A stretch of DNA of 64,000 nucleotides from Papiliotrema nemorosa. Its lineage: Eukaryota; Basidiomycota; Tremellomycetes; Tremellales; Rhynchogastremaceae. The stretch is from contig JASKOT010000019.1 in NCBI GenBank assembly GCA_032158125.1, positions 124,001 through 188,000 of the forward strand. The letters run 5' to 3'. Below, in pieces: positions 1 through 13,197 of this stretch. The position numbers and the translations under genes were made by a program. Position 1 is the stretch's first letter. Every line of letters begins with the position of its first letter. The notes below the pieces were generated by a model. The model searched no databases, was not told the DNA's origin, and saw only the letters and a program-made list of their open reading frames with translations.

Positions 1-1
1 T

Positions 2-1563
2 ATACCTCATCTCGACCGGTTACTCGACATGGTCCATCTCAATCTGGATGTCTTATCCTTCATACTTGTCAAGCACGCCGACGAGGTCAGTGATGGATGT
101 TCGACAATCTCGCACGTCGCGGGGAAATACGCATCCTGGTCGAAACTCGATACTGTGAGACTGTTCACTTTCAGGATATCAGACATCACATCCCTTCTTC
201 AGATACTCCATCGATCGCCCCATGTTCGCAATCTCGAATTTGGGTTTACCAATTCCGATTCGGCCGATTACAATCTCGACCAAACCAGTAAAAACGCCGT
301 CATACCTTCCCTCCCTTCCGTTACCCATATTTCTCTCACCCATTTTGGCGATAAACGTCTGGTGCCTGCTCTATTGCATGGATGTCCAGAGTTGGTGGAA
401 TTCACCATTAAAGGCGACTGGGATTACGGACGATCAAGTACAAAAGCTATCATCCGATCACTAAAGAAGCTGGAAAAGCTGAAATCACTCAATTGGCTCG
501 TGTACGAAGGATCATGGAAGGTCCGCGAAGCAGCACGGCGTTTCAAAAGTTTGGAGTCTTATGCCGAGACGTGCGATTCGATGGAGGATGAATCTTACGA
601 GATGGATCTCGAGGTGCGTCGAACCTGTATTGCAATGCAGAGAAGAGCTCATATCAGGCAATCGAACCGCTCACTTCGAAGAGTATCACTCGTTTGATTC
701 AGACTAGAGGGATGCGACCTTCCCCTGAGGCGTTTGTCAGAGTGGGGATAGAGGAGATTCCCATGGCCAAACGAAGGACCTTTCGATTACCGGCAGATTT
801 CGTGCATCTCCTGTATCATTCCCCCAAACTCACCGAGATCATCTATGTCCGCGATGTTCCCGACTCTTCTCGACCGACCATCTTCCGTCCACCCATCTCA
901 GGCGCATTGAGCGATCTCAAAGGTGATTCGGCATTATTACAATGGAAGGAGACGCGATTTCTCGCAGATCGATGGGAAGCGGAAGGAATGCGAGGGGTGT
1001 CGATAAGGACGTATCACTCCAGCTCAACAGGGCATCACTTTGTTCATGTCAGAGCGTTGACTCGGGCCACAGAGCATAAAGGTGGATTTTACGTCGGTGA
1101 AAAGAGACAATGGCACGATATGACACGGTATCGAGGGAGAGTCGTGCCGTTTACTGTCTTGCGGGAGATGTACGAGAAACAGGGCCTAGACCTCGCTTGG
1201 GCGGTTGGTCATCGAGGGATGAAGTTTGATCCTGCCACTTGGGAGATACTGGAGAAATGGTTTGAAGAGACTGATCCGACAGAGGAGGATGATTCGACAG
1301 ACGAAGCTCCGCCGGGTATGGAGCATGGATCGGGACATGCGGATGAGGAGGAAGACGAAGATGATGATGATGACGACGACGATGATGGGGATAGTGATGA
1401 TACGGATGAAGAGGGACCGCCTGGGTCGGTGAATGAGGGTGACTTTGAGGATGAATGGGGATCTTCAGACGAATGGGTGGATGAAGATGAAGACGAAGAT
1501 GTGGACGAGGATGATATTGATGAGGAGCTTGAAGCGCATATGATGGGCAATGGGTGGTGGTGA
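2..1563 (+). CDS. LRR-like protein with acidic C-terminal tail (5' partial)
   Basis: The reading frame is already open at base 2, before the first ATG (29), so the gene probably begins outside the window. I join two exons across a 44-nt GT-AG intron (614-657). The join is in frame and removes the stop that would otherwise end the first part. The visible protein is about 490 residues. The first 200 residues carry leucine-rich, LRR-like helices of the kind that follow an F-box in fungal proteins (for example HLDRLLDMVHLNLDVLSF and SPHVRNLEFGF), but no F-box is visible, possibly because it is upstream. The last ~90 residues are dominated by Asp/Glu, including an uninterrupted run of about nine Asp near 1357-1385. 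The function is unknown; an F-box/LRR substrate adaptor is an inference only. Confidence 0.65.
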
Positions 1564-2195
1564 TACGTAGTGAGGCGACATCGCCAATGTACATCATCTG
1601 CTAGACAACTCACTCGTGTGTACTGCATCTTCTCAGTGACGCCGTTCTGTCAACGCCGAGCTGACTGGAGCTGATTTCAATTCAACAATGCTTGTGATTG
1701 AACATTGAACGCTGAGGCTCCTGATCCCATTTACTTTCTCGATCACTTTCCTTTTCTTCTTCTATCTATCTACCATGGTCCTTGTCAGTTTTCCGATGCG
1801 ATCAGAATGCGTATCTCTCTCTCACTGCATTCCCCGGTACTTATCGCCGGTGCGGCCAGAGTCCACATTCCACTTCTCTAGATCAGCGTTCTGTATCGAT
1901 GTGCCACTCCCCGCCAACGATACGCTACTGAATCTCGTGAGTCTGGCACGTCTGTGGCTGCTTAGGTGCATAGGTGCATACGGCACAATCGATACATCCA
2001 AATGACCGAATGATGCCAGGTCAAGGGCTCCAATACCCTTGTGCCGCACAGCAGATCCAGCAGGCCCAACGGACTCTTGGAAGTTTTCTCAGTCTAAGTG
2101 GGCTGTGGGTCCACCTTGACGTGGGGCGTAAATCTCGGTAGCTTCACAAGACCTGTTCATGATGCGTGATCAGACATACTCTCACAAGATCCACC
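1564..2195. other. Intergenic region, convergent gene ends
   Basis: This lies between two convergent genes. A pyrimidine-rich stretch (1735-1775) ends in an ATG at 1775 that opens a 76-codon frame, but it has no recognisable similarity and no convincing splice partner. I do not annotate a gene here. Confidence 0.4.
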
Positions 2196-3409
2196 CTATC
2201 CAAACCTATCCCAGGCATCTTCGTCCTCCTCATTCAACGTCTCTCTTCCTTTCTGTCCACCTACATCCAAAGGTCTCCTCGTCCCGTCCTCCCTTGCTCT
2301 CCTATTCACTGCATCCCTGTCCTCCCCTCCTTCCCCCTCCCCATCGAGATCATCCTGGAATATAGGCTCGTACCCCCTTCCGTTCCTACCGACCAATGTC
2401 CGCCTCGCCTCTCCCGATCCGGCCAAATGACGTTCTGCAACCGCTTCCTCGTCTGATAAGTCTAGGTCGAGATCGAGGGCCAAGGAGGCTGTACGTGCTG
2501 ATGAGAGGTCGATAGGTTTCGGTGGGTTCAGCAAAGAGTGTCCAGACCTATCATGCGTCAGTCCGATATGGTAAAGGGAACGAGGGCTTGATCACTCACC
2601 GACGAAGGATATTGCCTAGTCGAAGGAATTGAACGGCATTACGGATGACGAGCAGTATGGTATCTAGCACTTCCTCCTCTACGAGATCAGCTAGGACACT
2701 GCAATGAGTCAAACAAACGAGCGACGTACGTCTTGTTCCTTCGGCACAGGGGGATCTGAAGACGAGTATAAGTGTTATCGAGCAGAAAAAAACGAGAAGC
2801 AGGTCGATGATATTCAACGGTGTCATTGGATATTTCTGAATGATCAGCACCACCCTTGTTCTACCCAATGGGTCCTGCTCCAGAGGATGACAATCGCAAC
2901 GCCAGCGAGCTCACCTTGCCGTACGCTATCCACCTAGTCGTAACTTCCAGCACCATCATTGCATTGACAATCACCTCCAATATATGCCATACCGCCGGCG
3001 GACATTGTTTCTTGTCTGGGAATCAGCACATAACGCTCCCTGATCCAGGCTTCTCTGTAAGTACAGCAGGTAACTCACGAGTAGCGATCAGACTCAATAC
3101 TACCGTCCCTAATGATATACACATCATCAAAAAGTAAAATCCAATATAATACCTCGAAAAGATGATCCGATTCGCTACCCCGCGCAATTGCTCCGAGGCA
3201 GGTAGATGATAATGCGACCTAGCGATGAATTGCCTAGAACTACCATTTGTAGTCGAACGTGAAGCTGAGCCATTATTGCTCAGACTGGTTCGGCGGGAGT
3301 TGGAGTTGGAGTTGGAGTTTGGGTCTGAAGTGGGATCCTCGTCGTCGGTCGAGTATTCGTATGCTTCCGCAGCGGATAGCGCTCTCTCTTCATCTCGTAG
3401 CGTTGACAT
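2196..3409 (-). CDS. Four-helix voltage-sensor-like membrane protein (ion-transport family)
   Basis: Five exons, 3409-3079, 3015-2915, 2835-2730, 2690-2600 and 2547-2196, join in frame into 326 residues. One intron (2729-2691) is only 39 nt. After a Ser/Asn-rich N-terminus come four hydrophobic helices: S1 (YYIGFYFLMMCISLGTVVL), S2 after a PPAVWHILE motif and ending in TTRWIAYG, S3 with a conserved Asp (NIIDLLLVFF), and a basic S4 (LLVIRNAVQFLRLGNILRR). This is the layout of a lone voltage-sensor domain without a pore, as in Hv1-type proton channels and related fungal ion-transport-domain proteins. The Arg spacing in S4 (7 then 6 residues) does not follow the every-third-residue pattern of animal Hv1. 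The C-terminal 110 residues are acidic and probably cytosolic. Proton conduction is inference; the membrane topology is well supported. Confidence 0.78.
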
Positions 3410-4127
3410 TGCTGTGGAGAAGCGTCGAGTGAAAGGTGTGGGTAGTGTGCGAGCTACACGGCTACTTCACTCACCATGACAACACAGTCTTGGTCCAAGC
3501 GGCGATGACCGCCATTGGGGCACGTTGCGTACATTAGAGTACACATAACATCCTGTAGGCGCCTTTCTGCTTACTAGCTAACTCTCTGTGCCGAGTGAGC
3601 ATGAAAGGGGGCTACGAAGATATGGCATGAGATTCAAGGATGGCAATGGCGATGCTACGATGTTTCGTCTCCTAAAATAAGTGGTATCGCTTCGGATTTC
3701 CTTTGCAGCGCTTCCCCGCCCTCATCTCAGCGAGTCGTCGTACCAGGTCTGAGGCTAGTGAGTCATCATGGCTGAAATCGACCCATTAATCCCCCTCCTC
3801 TTGCTGTAAATTACTCCTACTGCACTCAGAACGTCACAATCCGCTTTGCCACTTCGACCACTGCACACAATGTCCACGCACCGGCGGGTCTTTTCGCTAC
3901 CTATCGTTGGTGAGCTCACACGACACTGAAGACGGCCCATTCCCTCTGCATCTGGTCAAGAGTCCCACACCCTCCCTCCTACGAGTCATGGAGTAGAGCA
4001 TGACGCCGAGTCGTGGCAGCCTGGACAGCCCCACCCATTTTGGGGCATTCACCTCCCACCCACTTTTGTTCAGGGATCCGAAGCTGAACCACTCACCCTC
4101 GACGAGTTTTGGTCTCTCTTGATAGGC
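3410..4127. other. Intergenic region between divergent genes
   Basis: This 5'-flanking region is shared by the minus-strand voltage-sensor gene and the plus-strand orphan gene. It is rich in short open frames on both strands, none with a recognisable motif. It could hide a short upstream exon of the orphan gene, but none could be fixed. Confidence 0.4.
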
Positions 4128-5483
4128 ATGCAAGGCCGACCACAATCTGATCAATCAGGGATCCGCATCATTCAGCCGGTCCCTGTCGACACAAATCCAA
4201 GTTCTGATCTCAACGGGAAGGAGATCACGGTATCATCGGACGAGACTCGTCTAGTCTTTGACAGGCGAATCCTCGAGCTGGATCACAATGGTCTTGTGGA
4301 TAAAGTCAGACTTGTAGACTTGAAGTTCACAGAGGCTTGGTTGGCGGGATTTGCACGCAAATACTTGACTGCGAGCCGGGAGGAGCTTGCAGCCGCAATG
4401 ACTGACCCCGACGTCGTCGCTGACTGGGCAGAGGAAGCTGCTCATACTGACTCAGAGGCCACAATCCACTTTGAATTCACACGGATCGATGGGGGATTCT
4501 GGCAAGTCTCCACCCGACATCCTGACATGGGAAAGATGCAAAAATTGTCGGTGGCGTTCGTACCCGCATTCACCTGGACACCATCACCCCTCGAGACGGC
4601 GTGGGCCAGACGACGAACGGCCAATGCATCAGAAACTCAAATATCACGTCCTTCGATCCCCAAACATGTCATTCATCGCATGGAGCCGTTCGACCAGTTT
4701 CATCTCACCAATGCGGCACGGATGGATCCGTATTCACCAGAGAACTGTGACCAGCCGAGTGATCTACAAGGTCTAGCAGACCCCTCGCTCCCTCTTATGA
4801 CCAGAAAAGAGCTACTGGAACACCACGAACGAGGAGCCTGGGGATCGGGCACCTTTGACCATATGAACAACGCCTATTTACCGTTCACATGGAACCTTGT
4901 CCACTTGTATCACAATGGGGAACTGACCGACCGACTTGTCTCTGCGGAACCCTCTGTGGGGTGTGAAATTGTGGATTCTGCAGAATCTACGGGTCTCGGG
5001 CTGAAAATTGATCTCTACGACACTATCACGTTGATGGAATCGCCACGAGACCCATCAGGCACTGCGCTTCCGACCGTAGGGATATCGTATCGTTTGGATA
5101 CTGACATCATGTCTGATATCAAGGAATCTCTCCTCAGCTCGTTCATGGAGGCAGCCATGAGAGGGCAGCTTCATTTGATTCGAGAATCATCGGATCATCT
5201 CGCCGCTATCGAGCGAGTCTATGGATCCGTCTCCCGCGAGTATTCACGAGCATACAATGAGAGCATCATCAGTGGGTGGGTCAATTGGGCGTTGAGCTAC
5301 GCCGCTTTGCCTACTCAACAGCCCTCTGTCAGCCCCGAGAAATGGGCTCAGACCAGGAACGACGCTCTGGTCCCGAGTTCCGGAACACGATGCGGTGCAG
5401 GAGATCTGCCTATAACCAAGCTACAAGTCACCATAGGGGCAGAATCTCAACTCACAAGTGCCGAGACCGGAACCTCCCAGTGA
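4128..5483 (+). CDS. Orphan protein of ~451 residues, unknown function
   Basis: A single uninterrupted frame starts at the ATG at 4128, with a non-ATG extension just upstream, so the start is uncertain. I do not recognise the family. The protein is soluble, acidic and without membrane helices or a signal peptide. It has a segment with GGFWQVS (about residue 125), a proline/tryptophan stretch FVPAFTWTPSP (about 145), and a helical C-terminal half (SDIKESLLSSFMEAA onwards) ending near a WVNWAL motif. The lack of introns is striking next to its intron-rich neighbours. The style (intron-poor, acidic, a beta-rich half then a helical half) resembles the orphan array at 44.9-53.0 kb, and a GGFW motif also occurs in the orphan at 52286-52993. 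A distant relationship is a guess from pattern, not an alignment. Confidence 0.7.
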   Translation: MQGRPQSDQSGIRIIQPVPVDTNPSSDLNGKEITVSSDETRLVFDRRILELDHNGLVDKVRLVDLKFTEAWLAGFARKYLTASREELAAAMTDPDVVADWAEEAAHTDSEATIHFEFTRIDGGFWQVSTRHPDMGKMQKLSVAFVPAFTWTPSPLETAWARRRTANASETQISRPSIPKHVIHRMEPFDQFHLTNAARMDPYSPENCDQPSDLQGLADPSLPLMTRKELLEHHERGAWGSGTFDHMNNAYLPFTWNLVHLYHNGELTDRLVSAEPSVGCEIVDSAESTGLGLKIDLYDTITLMESPRDPSGTALPTVGISYRLDTDIMSDIKESLLSSFMEAAMRGQLHLIRESSDHLAAIERVYGSVSREYSRAYNESIISGWVNWALSYAALPTQQPSVSPEKWAQTRNDALVPSSGTRCGAGDLPITKLQVTIGAESQLTSAETGTSQ

Positions 5484-5792
5484 TCCAGTAACTTGATTGA
5501 GGATCCGGTGATTCCGGTGGTCCCGATGGAGTAGTGATTGAAAGAGCTGATCGAAGGCCAAGAGGTATGACAATGTGTATAGTGGTGTAGTGATGATCAG
5601 TAGAGATGGCAAGTCGCGCAGAGAATGCGAGTGAGATGAATCAGCTGTTTCCACTGATCGAGTTTAGTATGTATGCCAGCATGACGGCGGCCTTACGAGG
5701 TGGATCAGAATTAGAGGTAATTGGCATGTTGATATGATATGCATGGGCATAGCTTTTGGGGAGAGTCTAACGTCAATGACTTCTTCCATCGC

Positions 5793-7162
<1,370 letters not shown>

Positions 7163-7209
7163 TTTGTTTGTTGAGACTCTGTAAGAGAGGAATGATCTAG
7201 GGGGATGAT

Positions 7210-7217
7210 CTTATATG
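7210..7217 (-). promoter_or_regulatory. TATA-like element of the aldo-keto reductase gene
   Basis: On the minus strand the sequence reads CATATAAG, ending 48 bases before the ATG at 7162, followed by a short A-rich leader. This spacing fits a core promoter with a short 5' UTR and supports the chosen start. It is a motif observation only. Confidence 0.5.
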
Positions 7218-7510
7218 GGTCGTGTACCCCTTCAAGGTGGAGGTGTTGGAGATGGGTGGAGGCTGACGTCGGCGCATTTAGAAGCACCGAAACGGGGGAA
7301 TACATGCCGACTCATATCGGCTACCGTGTGGACGCGTGGTAGCAACAGCTCGGCGCTCGGCTGATGAAGGTGAGCATACAGTATGTCAAGTTACATGACG
7401 GGATAGCCGCGATTCTTGTCGGAATCTACAGGATACAGAATCCATCTCATCACAACCCACCCAAAGTCCAGATACCCTTCTGACCCATCCATAGCCGAAA
7501 ATGAAATAAG

Positions 7511-10500
7511 CTATCCATCAGAAAAGGGACGCCGATGCCGGACTTGACTGCAGAAAGGGATGTAAGTGTCGATCCCGACTGGGCGTGTACGGTTCGTCCT
7601 CCTGTACCACACCGGTCTCGTCCACTCCGGGCGTGATCGCGTCTGCCGGACCCAGCCCGACATATCGTCTGACTTTCCCTTCCGTTTCGGGCTCCTCGAG
7701 TGAGCCCTGGTCACTTCGTTATGCGACCTATCCAACCTGGAGAGAGCATCACCTCGATGGAGACTACCGCCAGAGGACGCCGAGGGCAGACTTGTCGGCG
7801 TCGTAGCTTCCTCCGAGTCCTCTGTGCGTTCTCGTCTATCCAAGATCGCGATCCTCGCCTGAGCATATCTTTTAGGTCGGATGGGGGTGATCAACGTCAC
7901 TCCAAATGCATCATCCGAAATTGCACCATTCCCCTTCAGATGGGAGCTCCCCTGGGGTCGGACGTCTATCTGTTCCCGTGTCAGACGCTGCTCGCCGTGA
8001 CTTGCGTCAAAGTGTCCTTTAGTAGGCGAGGGAGTACCGGGCGAACTCCATTGTCCCATTGTGGAAGGTCTATCATTCGTAGGTAGAGTCCAAGCTGATC
8101 GTCCCGAGTCGAGCTGATACATCCCAAACTCTTTTCCAACACTTTCATACTCATCAATTCGTGATGATGGAGCTGTCAAGTCGGGCGAGTCAGGTGAGAC
8201 CGCGTGTTGTATGATAGGCGGGGCGGAAGCTTTGGCGTATCGAGTCCGAGGAGGAGATAGGGCAATTGGTGCCCCTGATCCATGTGGAGAAGTGAGGGAA
8301 TCAGGATTCCTCTTCCTTCGAGGTGGCACCACAGGACCTCTCCTTCTTCCCCCGAGCAGCGGGGGCGGTAGACCGATCAGATCCTCATCGGTCGTCATGA
8401 CCTTAGTGAGGTTGGGCGAGACCAGCGAAGTCTTAGAGCACGTTATGCCAAGATCAACACTGCTACCTCCGCCGTAGCGGCTCACATCAGTTCGCCAGTC
8501 GGATCCAAAGCTTGAAGTAGAGTCCTGGCGTTGGATATGGTTCTCTACGCCGATCTTGGATAGCCCCGCAGGTGGAATGATATGTCGCACGACGGGTGAT
8601 TCGGATCGAATTAGGGAGACAATAGGTTTCGCCCCGGCGGAAGCTCGGCGGGTATGAGCTAGATGCGCAGAATGACGCTGAACCCGCCGAGCGTCTTGCC
8701 GAAATGTGCGAGGATCAGAGCTGCTGGTGGGACTTTCTGAGATTGTCTTTGCCGGGTCTTCCAAAGCGAGAAACGACATGGCTGTCATTCCGTTCCTGCG
8801 ATCTGCGATGTCGGAGGACCGCTTACCCAGCGCTGCAGGCGGTTCATCCCGTGCCACAAGCTTCGGATAGATTTTCGGTGACATGATCAGTCGATCGTGG
8901 GTGAGAGCTTCTGCGGGATTGGGCGACGTCGGTGCAGGCGCAGTGGAAGCCTTCTTTGGTCGCAAGAGTCTCGTGCCAAGCTTGATCGGGAGGAGGCTTT
9001 TTGGAGGCGTGTTGGACTCGGATGGTATAGGAGGGAGAGGTCGCAAATGCACTGGTATGACCACAGCCGGTCTGGAAGTCAGCATGCCCCTGCTTATCGT
9101 ATCAGAGATACTTACGAAGAGATCGGATCGAAGGGATCACGCGTAAGCCGAGCTGGAGACGTTGGGTTTATCTTGGACAACTTCGGTAGCTGCACTGAGG
9201 TGACCTCTTCATTCGCACCTTGAGGCAGCGATCTGTCCTGCGAAGCCTCTCTCACCTCGGACGTGGTGTCGGGAAACGTATGATGGACTGCCACAGGTAT
9301 TTTCGAGGTCCTCCTGGGGGGCACGACGGGGATTCCACCCAAGACCCCATGTTTTGCTTCGACAGTCTTCCCACTGGAGCTGGAACCGTGTCGAGCTACT
9401 TGCGCTTGCATCCCAATGGTATTTGCGTGACCTGGCAGGTCATGAACAACTTTAGCCTTTCCCGGCAGTGCCTGCTCAGATAATGGCCGAACGCCCTCCC
9501 TCTTCTTCTTGATATCCCTCCACGACCTCATACTTCCCGTCTCCCTCTTTGCCTGTTGCTGGTGCTGGTGTTCGTCTGCCAATGCGTCGGCAACAATTTG
9601 ATCGCTCCACCCGTTAGAGAGACTTTGTCCAGTGAGGTGCTCTAGCACTTCCGAGGCCTTGAGATCTGTCGAATGGGTGTTTTTAGGACTAAAGTCGGGG
9701 TAAGGTCTGTGATGGTGCTGGAACGACGAAGAACGACTGGGCGGGTTGACTTGGGTTGGGCAATCAGGAGAAAGTCTTCGTACAGCCGTCTCGGCAGTGG
9801 GATGGACAATCTGCCACCCATCCAGCTCTGGATCGCTAGTGACCTTGTGGTTTTGTGTAGGTGACTCGATGGATCGATTCGCGTTAGAGTTCGATAGCGT
9901 CCTCATGGGCGAGCAAAGGGGGGAGTGAGGGTTCTCTCGCCTCGTGGTGCCAGGAACCGAGGTCAGAACCATCTCCGCCCCGAATCCGTTCGAGGCGGAA
10001 GACACATGTTGGAACGACATTGGCGTGGAGATTTCCAGTGTGTGTATAGACGGGCAGGGCCTCGCTCGACGTGGGATCGGGGGCGGCATCATGGGTAGCC
10101 TGAACGGATCCTTCTCCTCCTTGTCCTTCTCCTTTGCTTTCACCTTTTTAGAACTCTTCTTTTCTTCCTTACTGCCAAAGTAGACTCCTGATTTGTGATA
10201 ATGGAAGTGAGGTGAGATAGGCGTAGGTGATGGAGTAGGGTTCGACATGACTCCTTGTATACTGGGCATCAAATCCCACCTGTTCAAAATCGGGATACTG
10301 GATGTGCGGGACGGCACGAAAGACTGTTTTCGCGTGCGGGATTTATCGATACTGAAGGTCGATAAACCAGCAGTGAGAGGCGGAGAGGAGTGTTGTCGAG
10401 TGATGGAAGGTTTGTCGAGGGACAAGAATGAAGAATGGGGTGGGGGGACCACGCTGAGATTTCTCTTCTTCGAGGTGTTGGACCCGGACGCGTTCGATGT

Positions 10501-10719
10501 CGATGATTTTGCTGAGGCTGGTGAGGACATGGCGAGATCAGGCTGCGATGATTTACGTAGCACTCGCGCTCGAGGGGAAGATGGGTGTTGCGAGAAAGGG
10601 TGTAGATGGGGTGGCTGGGGTTTGGGATTGTCCACTGATGGGAGAGGGTGGAGCGAGTCGAGAGTGAGATGAGAGGGCGATGGAGCTGTATATCGTTTGT
10701 ACAGCCCTGGTCGCTCCAT
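7511..10719 (-). CDS. Large disordered Ser/Pro-rich protein, unknown function
   Basis: Two long open frames are joined across a 44-nt intron whose donor (GTAAGT) is at about 9115. The start is taken at the ATG at 10719 (MERPGLYKRYTAPSP). An open frame continues upstream to 10896, but it looks like leader sequence. The product is about 1,050 residues, very rich in Ser, Pro, Arg and Thr, with many short basic SP/TP-containing segments typical of phosphorylated scaffold proteins, and no recognised globular domain. The extreme C-terminus is doubtful. From about 7690 down, another frame (stop at 7518-7520) reads as a more protein-like acidic sequence than the Arg/Trp-rich tail that ends at 7511. 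An additional intron or a frameshift is likely. Confidence 0.65.
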
Positions 10720-11572
10720 CGCGACAAGGGAGCGACTACAAGCTGATGTCTTATCTACGTGATGATAGGATACTCCAGCGCCTGTACTCAGCCAGGAGTA
10801 TGGTTCAAACTTTAGGGAACTCACGTACAGTGTGTGTGTGTGAAGAACTAGCAGGGGCGTACCGTGTACACGGATGATACAAGACGAGAACTGCAATGAT
10901 AGCTAGGTGAGCAGCACATCAAGATGTGTGTCGGAACAGATCATACCTTAGAGCTTGTAAACGTTCGACGGTCGATGGTCGAGCCCACGGATGGTCGATC
11001 GGTCCAAGCGCAAAGGCTACATCAACCCCTCGTCCACGGTCCAAGTCGATCTTCCCGTCGACGAGAATAATCTGATCTGCTACACTCGAGTTCCAGGCGC
11101 AGAAGCATTCTGCAGGGTTACTCGGGACAGCGTCGATCACCATCAGACCCATACACATAAGCAGGTACAATCATGCCCGCCCCTCCCGGAACGGTCTTGT
11201 CGGATGGGAACTCCATGCATGTCGGGTGTGCTCCATTATCATAGGAGCACGAACATCCTCCACGACTAGAACACACGAATGTTCAGCAGCTGCCGGTGAC
11301 ATTGACCGGCCATCGTGAACAGGAAGCGTGTCGAGAGGGATCAGCAATTGAGGATCGACCTCGAAAGGTGAAACATGGCGCGGCAGCAGAGGTTTCATCC
11401 CACCACACTGTATCTTCGGATGCGACATGCACTCAGCAAGAGCACTACCTACAAGTCACGGACACAGACTGTCAAAGTACGTCAACGCATTCACAGAAAC
11501 ATGCACTGATGTTACAGGTATAGCGATACAACCGATTTCTATCAAAGCGAGATCCTCCACTTAATCAAAGCA
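10720..11572. other. Intergenic region with unsupported short frames
   Basis: Two minus-strand open frames of 83-85 codons (10919-11170 and 11171-11428) lie here. Their translations have no motif I recognise and no clear splice link to each other or to either neighbour. A short TG repeat is at about 10828-10842. I see no gene that can be supported. Confidence 0.35.
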
Positions 11573-12631
11573 TCACCCGTACGCGTACAGGTCCGATGGC
11601 AGCGCTGATTTCTTCGGAGCCCACAAGATCTTCTCTTCATATATCAACGTACGGCCCGTGACCGGACGCGGAGTGACGTTTAAACCTTGATCGACCCATT
11701 GAGGCGAACCTCCTATCGGTGTTGACTCGTGCTCCACACTCGGGACTCGCTCCTCGGCTTCTAGCGTGTGTCGGCGCTGGTGAGATGACTCAACGACCAG
11801 CTGCTGAGCCATTGCAGGGCGATGACGCGCTCCCTCACCTACATAGAAAGGGTTGAACGGGTCGAGTATTGGTCGATCGTGGCAATACCCATGATTATAC
11901 CTCGCGGGCCGTCTGATCCGACGATTCTGTTGGCAGGGAATGGCGTTTGAAGAGTCGAACAGAAGTCGCCGAGCGGTGAATCCACTGTCTGAGATCTGGT
12001 GGATGACAGTCTCCATGTCCCGGGTAAAGACCCTTGGTAAGACCCATTGACCAGGAACGACAACTAGGAAATGCGCAACGAGCTCGAAAGTAGTGCTTGA
12101 AAAGGATAAGAAGAGGTCGATGTGGTGCTGCCAGGGAGATAAGTGAGGATGAATCATAGTCTCATAGATGAAGCCCGAAGCCTGGGATTAGAGAGATACT
12201 TGACTGCATTTAGGGAGGTGGTACTCACAGTAGTCCGGGAGAAAAGGATGAATCCAGAAAGTACACTCCGGTGCAAGTTGTAGAATGGGATCCAGGCGAG
12301 CAGAGGGAAAGTGTAGCTGTCGATTGTGGTCAGAGCTAGCTACGGTCGTCAGTGTCATTGTGCGAGTCTAAGCGGCGTGCCTACCCAGACGATCCAGACT
12401 TTGATCGGGCCTCTAAGGGCAGCATCATTCCGAGTAGTACCGGAGCGATAAGCTCGGATGGCTGAGAACGAGTCGAGGATGTTATGCAGCAACCTACCAG
12501 TCAGAAAGATTGAGACCGAAGATTGATTGCGCGAGGAGAGGCGCGCACCATACGAATTGGTTGATTTCGACCGCAAAGACGACGTATATCCAGATGGTCA
12601 AGAACAACCCCAGTACCACACCGGTTGACAT
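11573..12631 (-). CDS. TB2/DP1/HVA22 (REEP/Yop1-like) ER membrane-shaping protein
   Basis: Four exons join in frame from the ATG at 12631 to give about 300 residues. The N-terminal hydrophobic helix (GVVLGLFLTIWIYVVFAV) is followed by SFSAIRAYRSGT. Then come the signature hairpin segments RGPIKVWIVW-LALTTIDSY and FPLLAWIPFYNLHRSVLSGF, matching the family pattern of a WIVW hairpin followed by WIPFY and a second hairpin. After a short loop is the conserved region IHPHLSPWQHHID. The C-terminal ~150 residues are polar, basic and probably cytosolic. Proteins of this family insert hairpins into the tubular ER and help bend membranes or sort cargo. It is divergent from SCD6. Confidence 0.85.
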
Positions 12632-13197
12632 GACGCCTGACTAGATTCGAACAATCCCTCCCAAGTCGATGTTACAATACCCCTTCTAGACCCGCCGAAA
12701 CAGTGTCCCTTGAACGCACCGCGTAGGATCGCGGGAGACCTCTCGACTGAAGACTCGCCTGGGATTACGCCACACAATATCTGCTTCACGAGACTTGCAG
12801 CATACGTCCTCGTCGAACAACAGCCAAATAAGATCTCCTCAAGGCGTGCGGGGCGGTATTCTGATGGTCCGATAGTGCGATATCAAAAGAAAGCAGTCTC
12901 GTCCAGTGCAGCCGACTTGGGTGGCGAAGAAGCACCAAAACAAGGAGATGGGCGGTGATCGCCGCAGCAAGTAATATTTTTCACTTATGAATTTATTTGT
13001 ACCCTATTTTCTCCCAAAATCCCCCCCTTATACCCCCTTCGACCTCTTCCTACTCATCTCTCTCCCCTCTTCCATCCTTGTATCCTATATACCCCGTGCA
13101 ACTCCCCTTCCCCTTCCTACTCGCGGCTACATACAAGTGATACCGTAGAATCCTCGCGAACCTTTTCTCTTCCCCTTACCCGTGATACCCCTCCAAC
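12632..13197. promoter_or_regulatory. Shared promoter region of the REEP-like gene and SCD6
   Basis: This 566-bp region separates two divergent translation starts. Its right third (about 13001-13190) is a long C/T-rich tract on the plus strand containing a TATA-like CCTATATACC at about 13084-13093, then a CT-rich leader running to the SCD6 ATG. Pyrimidine tracts of this kind are common in front of strongly expressed fungal housekeeping genes. No specific operator could be assigned. Confidence 0.5.

Noticed and set aside
1209..1628. Minus-strand 139-codon frame with a long serine run
   Set aside because: It is the antisense of the Asp/Glu-rich tail of the LRR-like gene; GAT/GAC/GAG repeats read as serine-rich frames on the other strand.
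10919..11428. Two minus-strand frames of 83-85 codons
   Set aside because: They show no recognisable motif, no convincing splice partner, and no conservation visible by eye.
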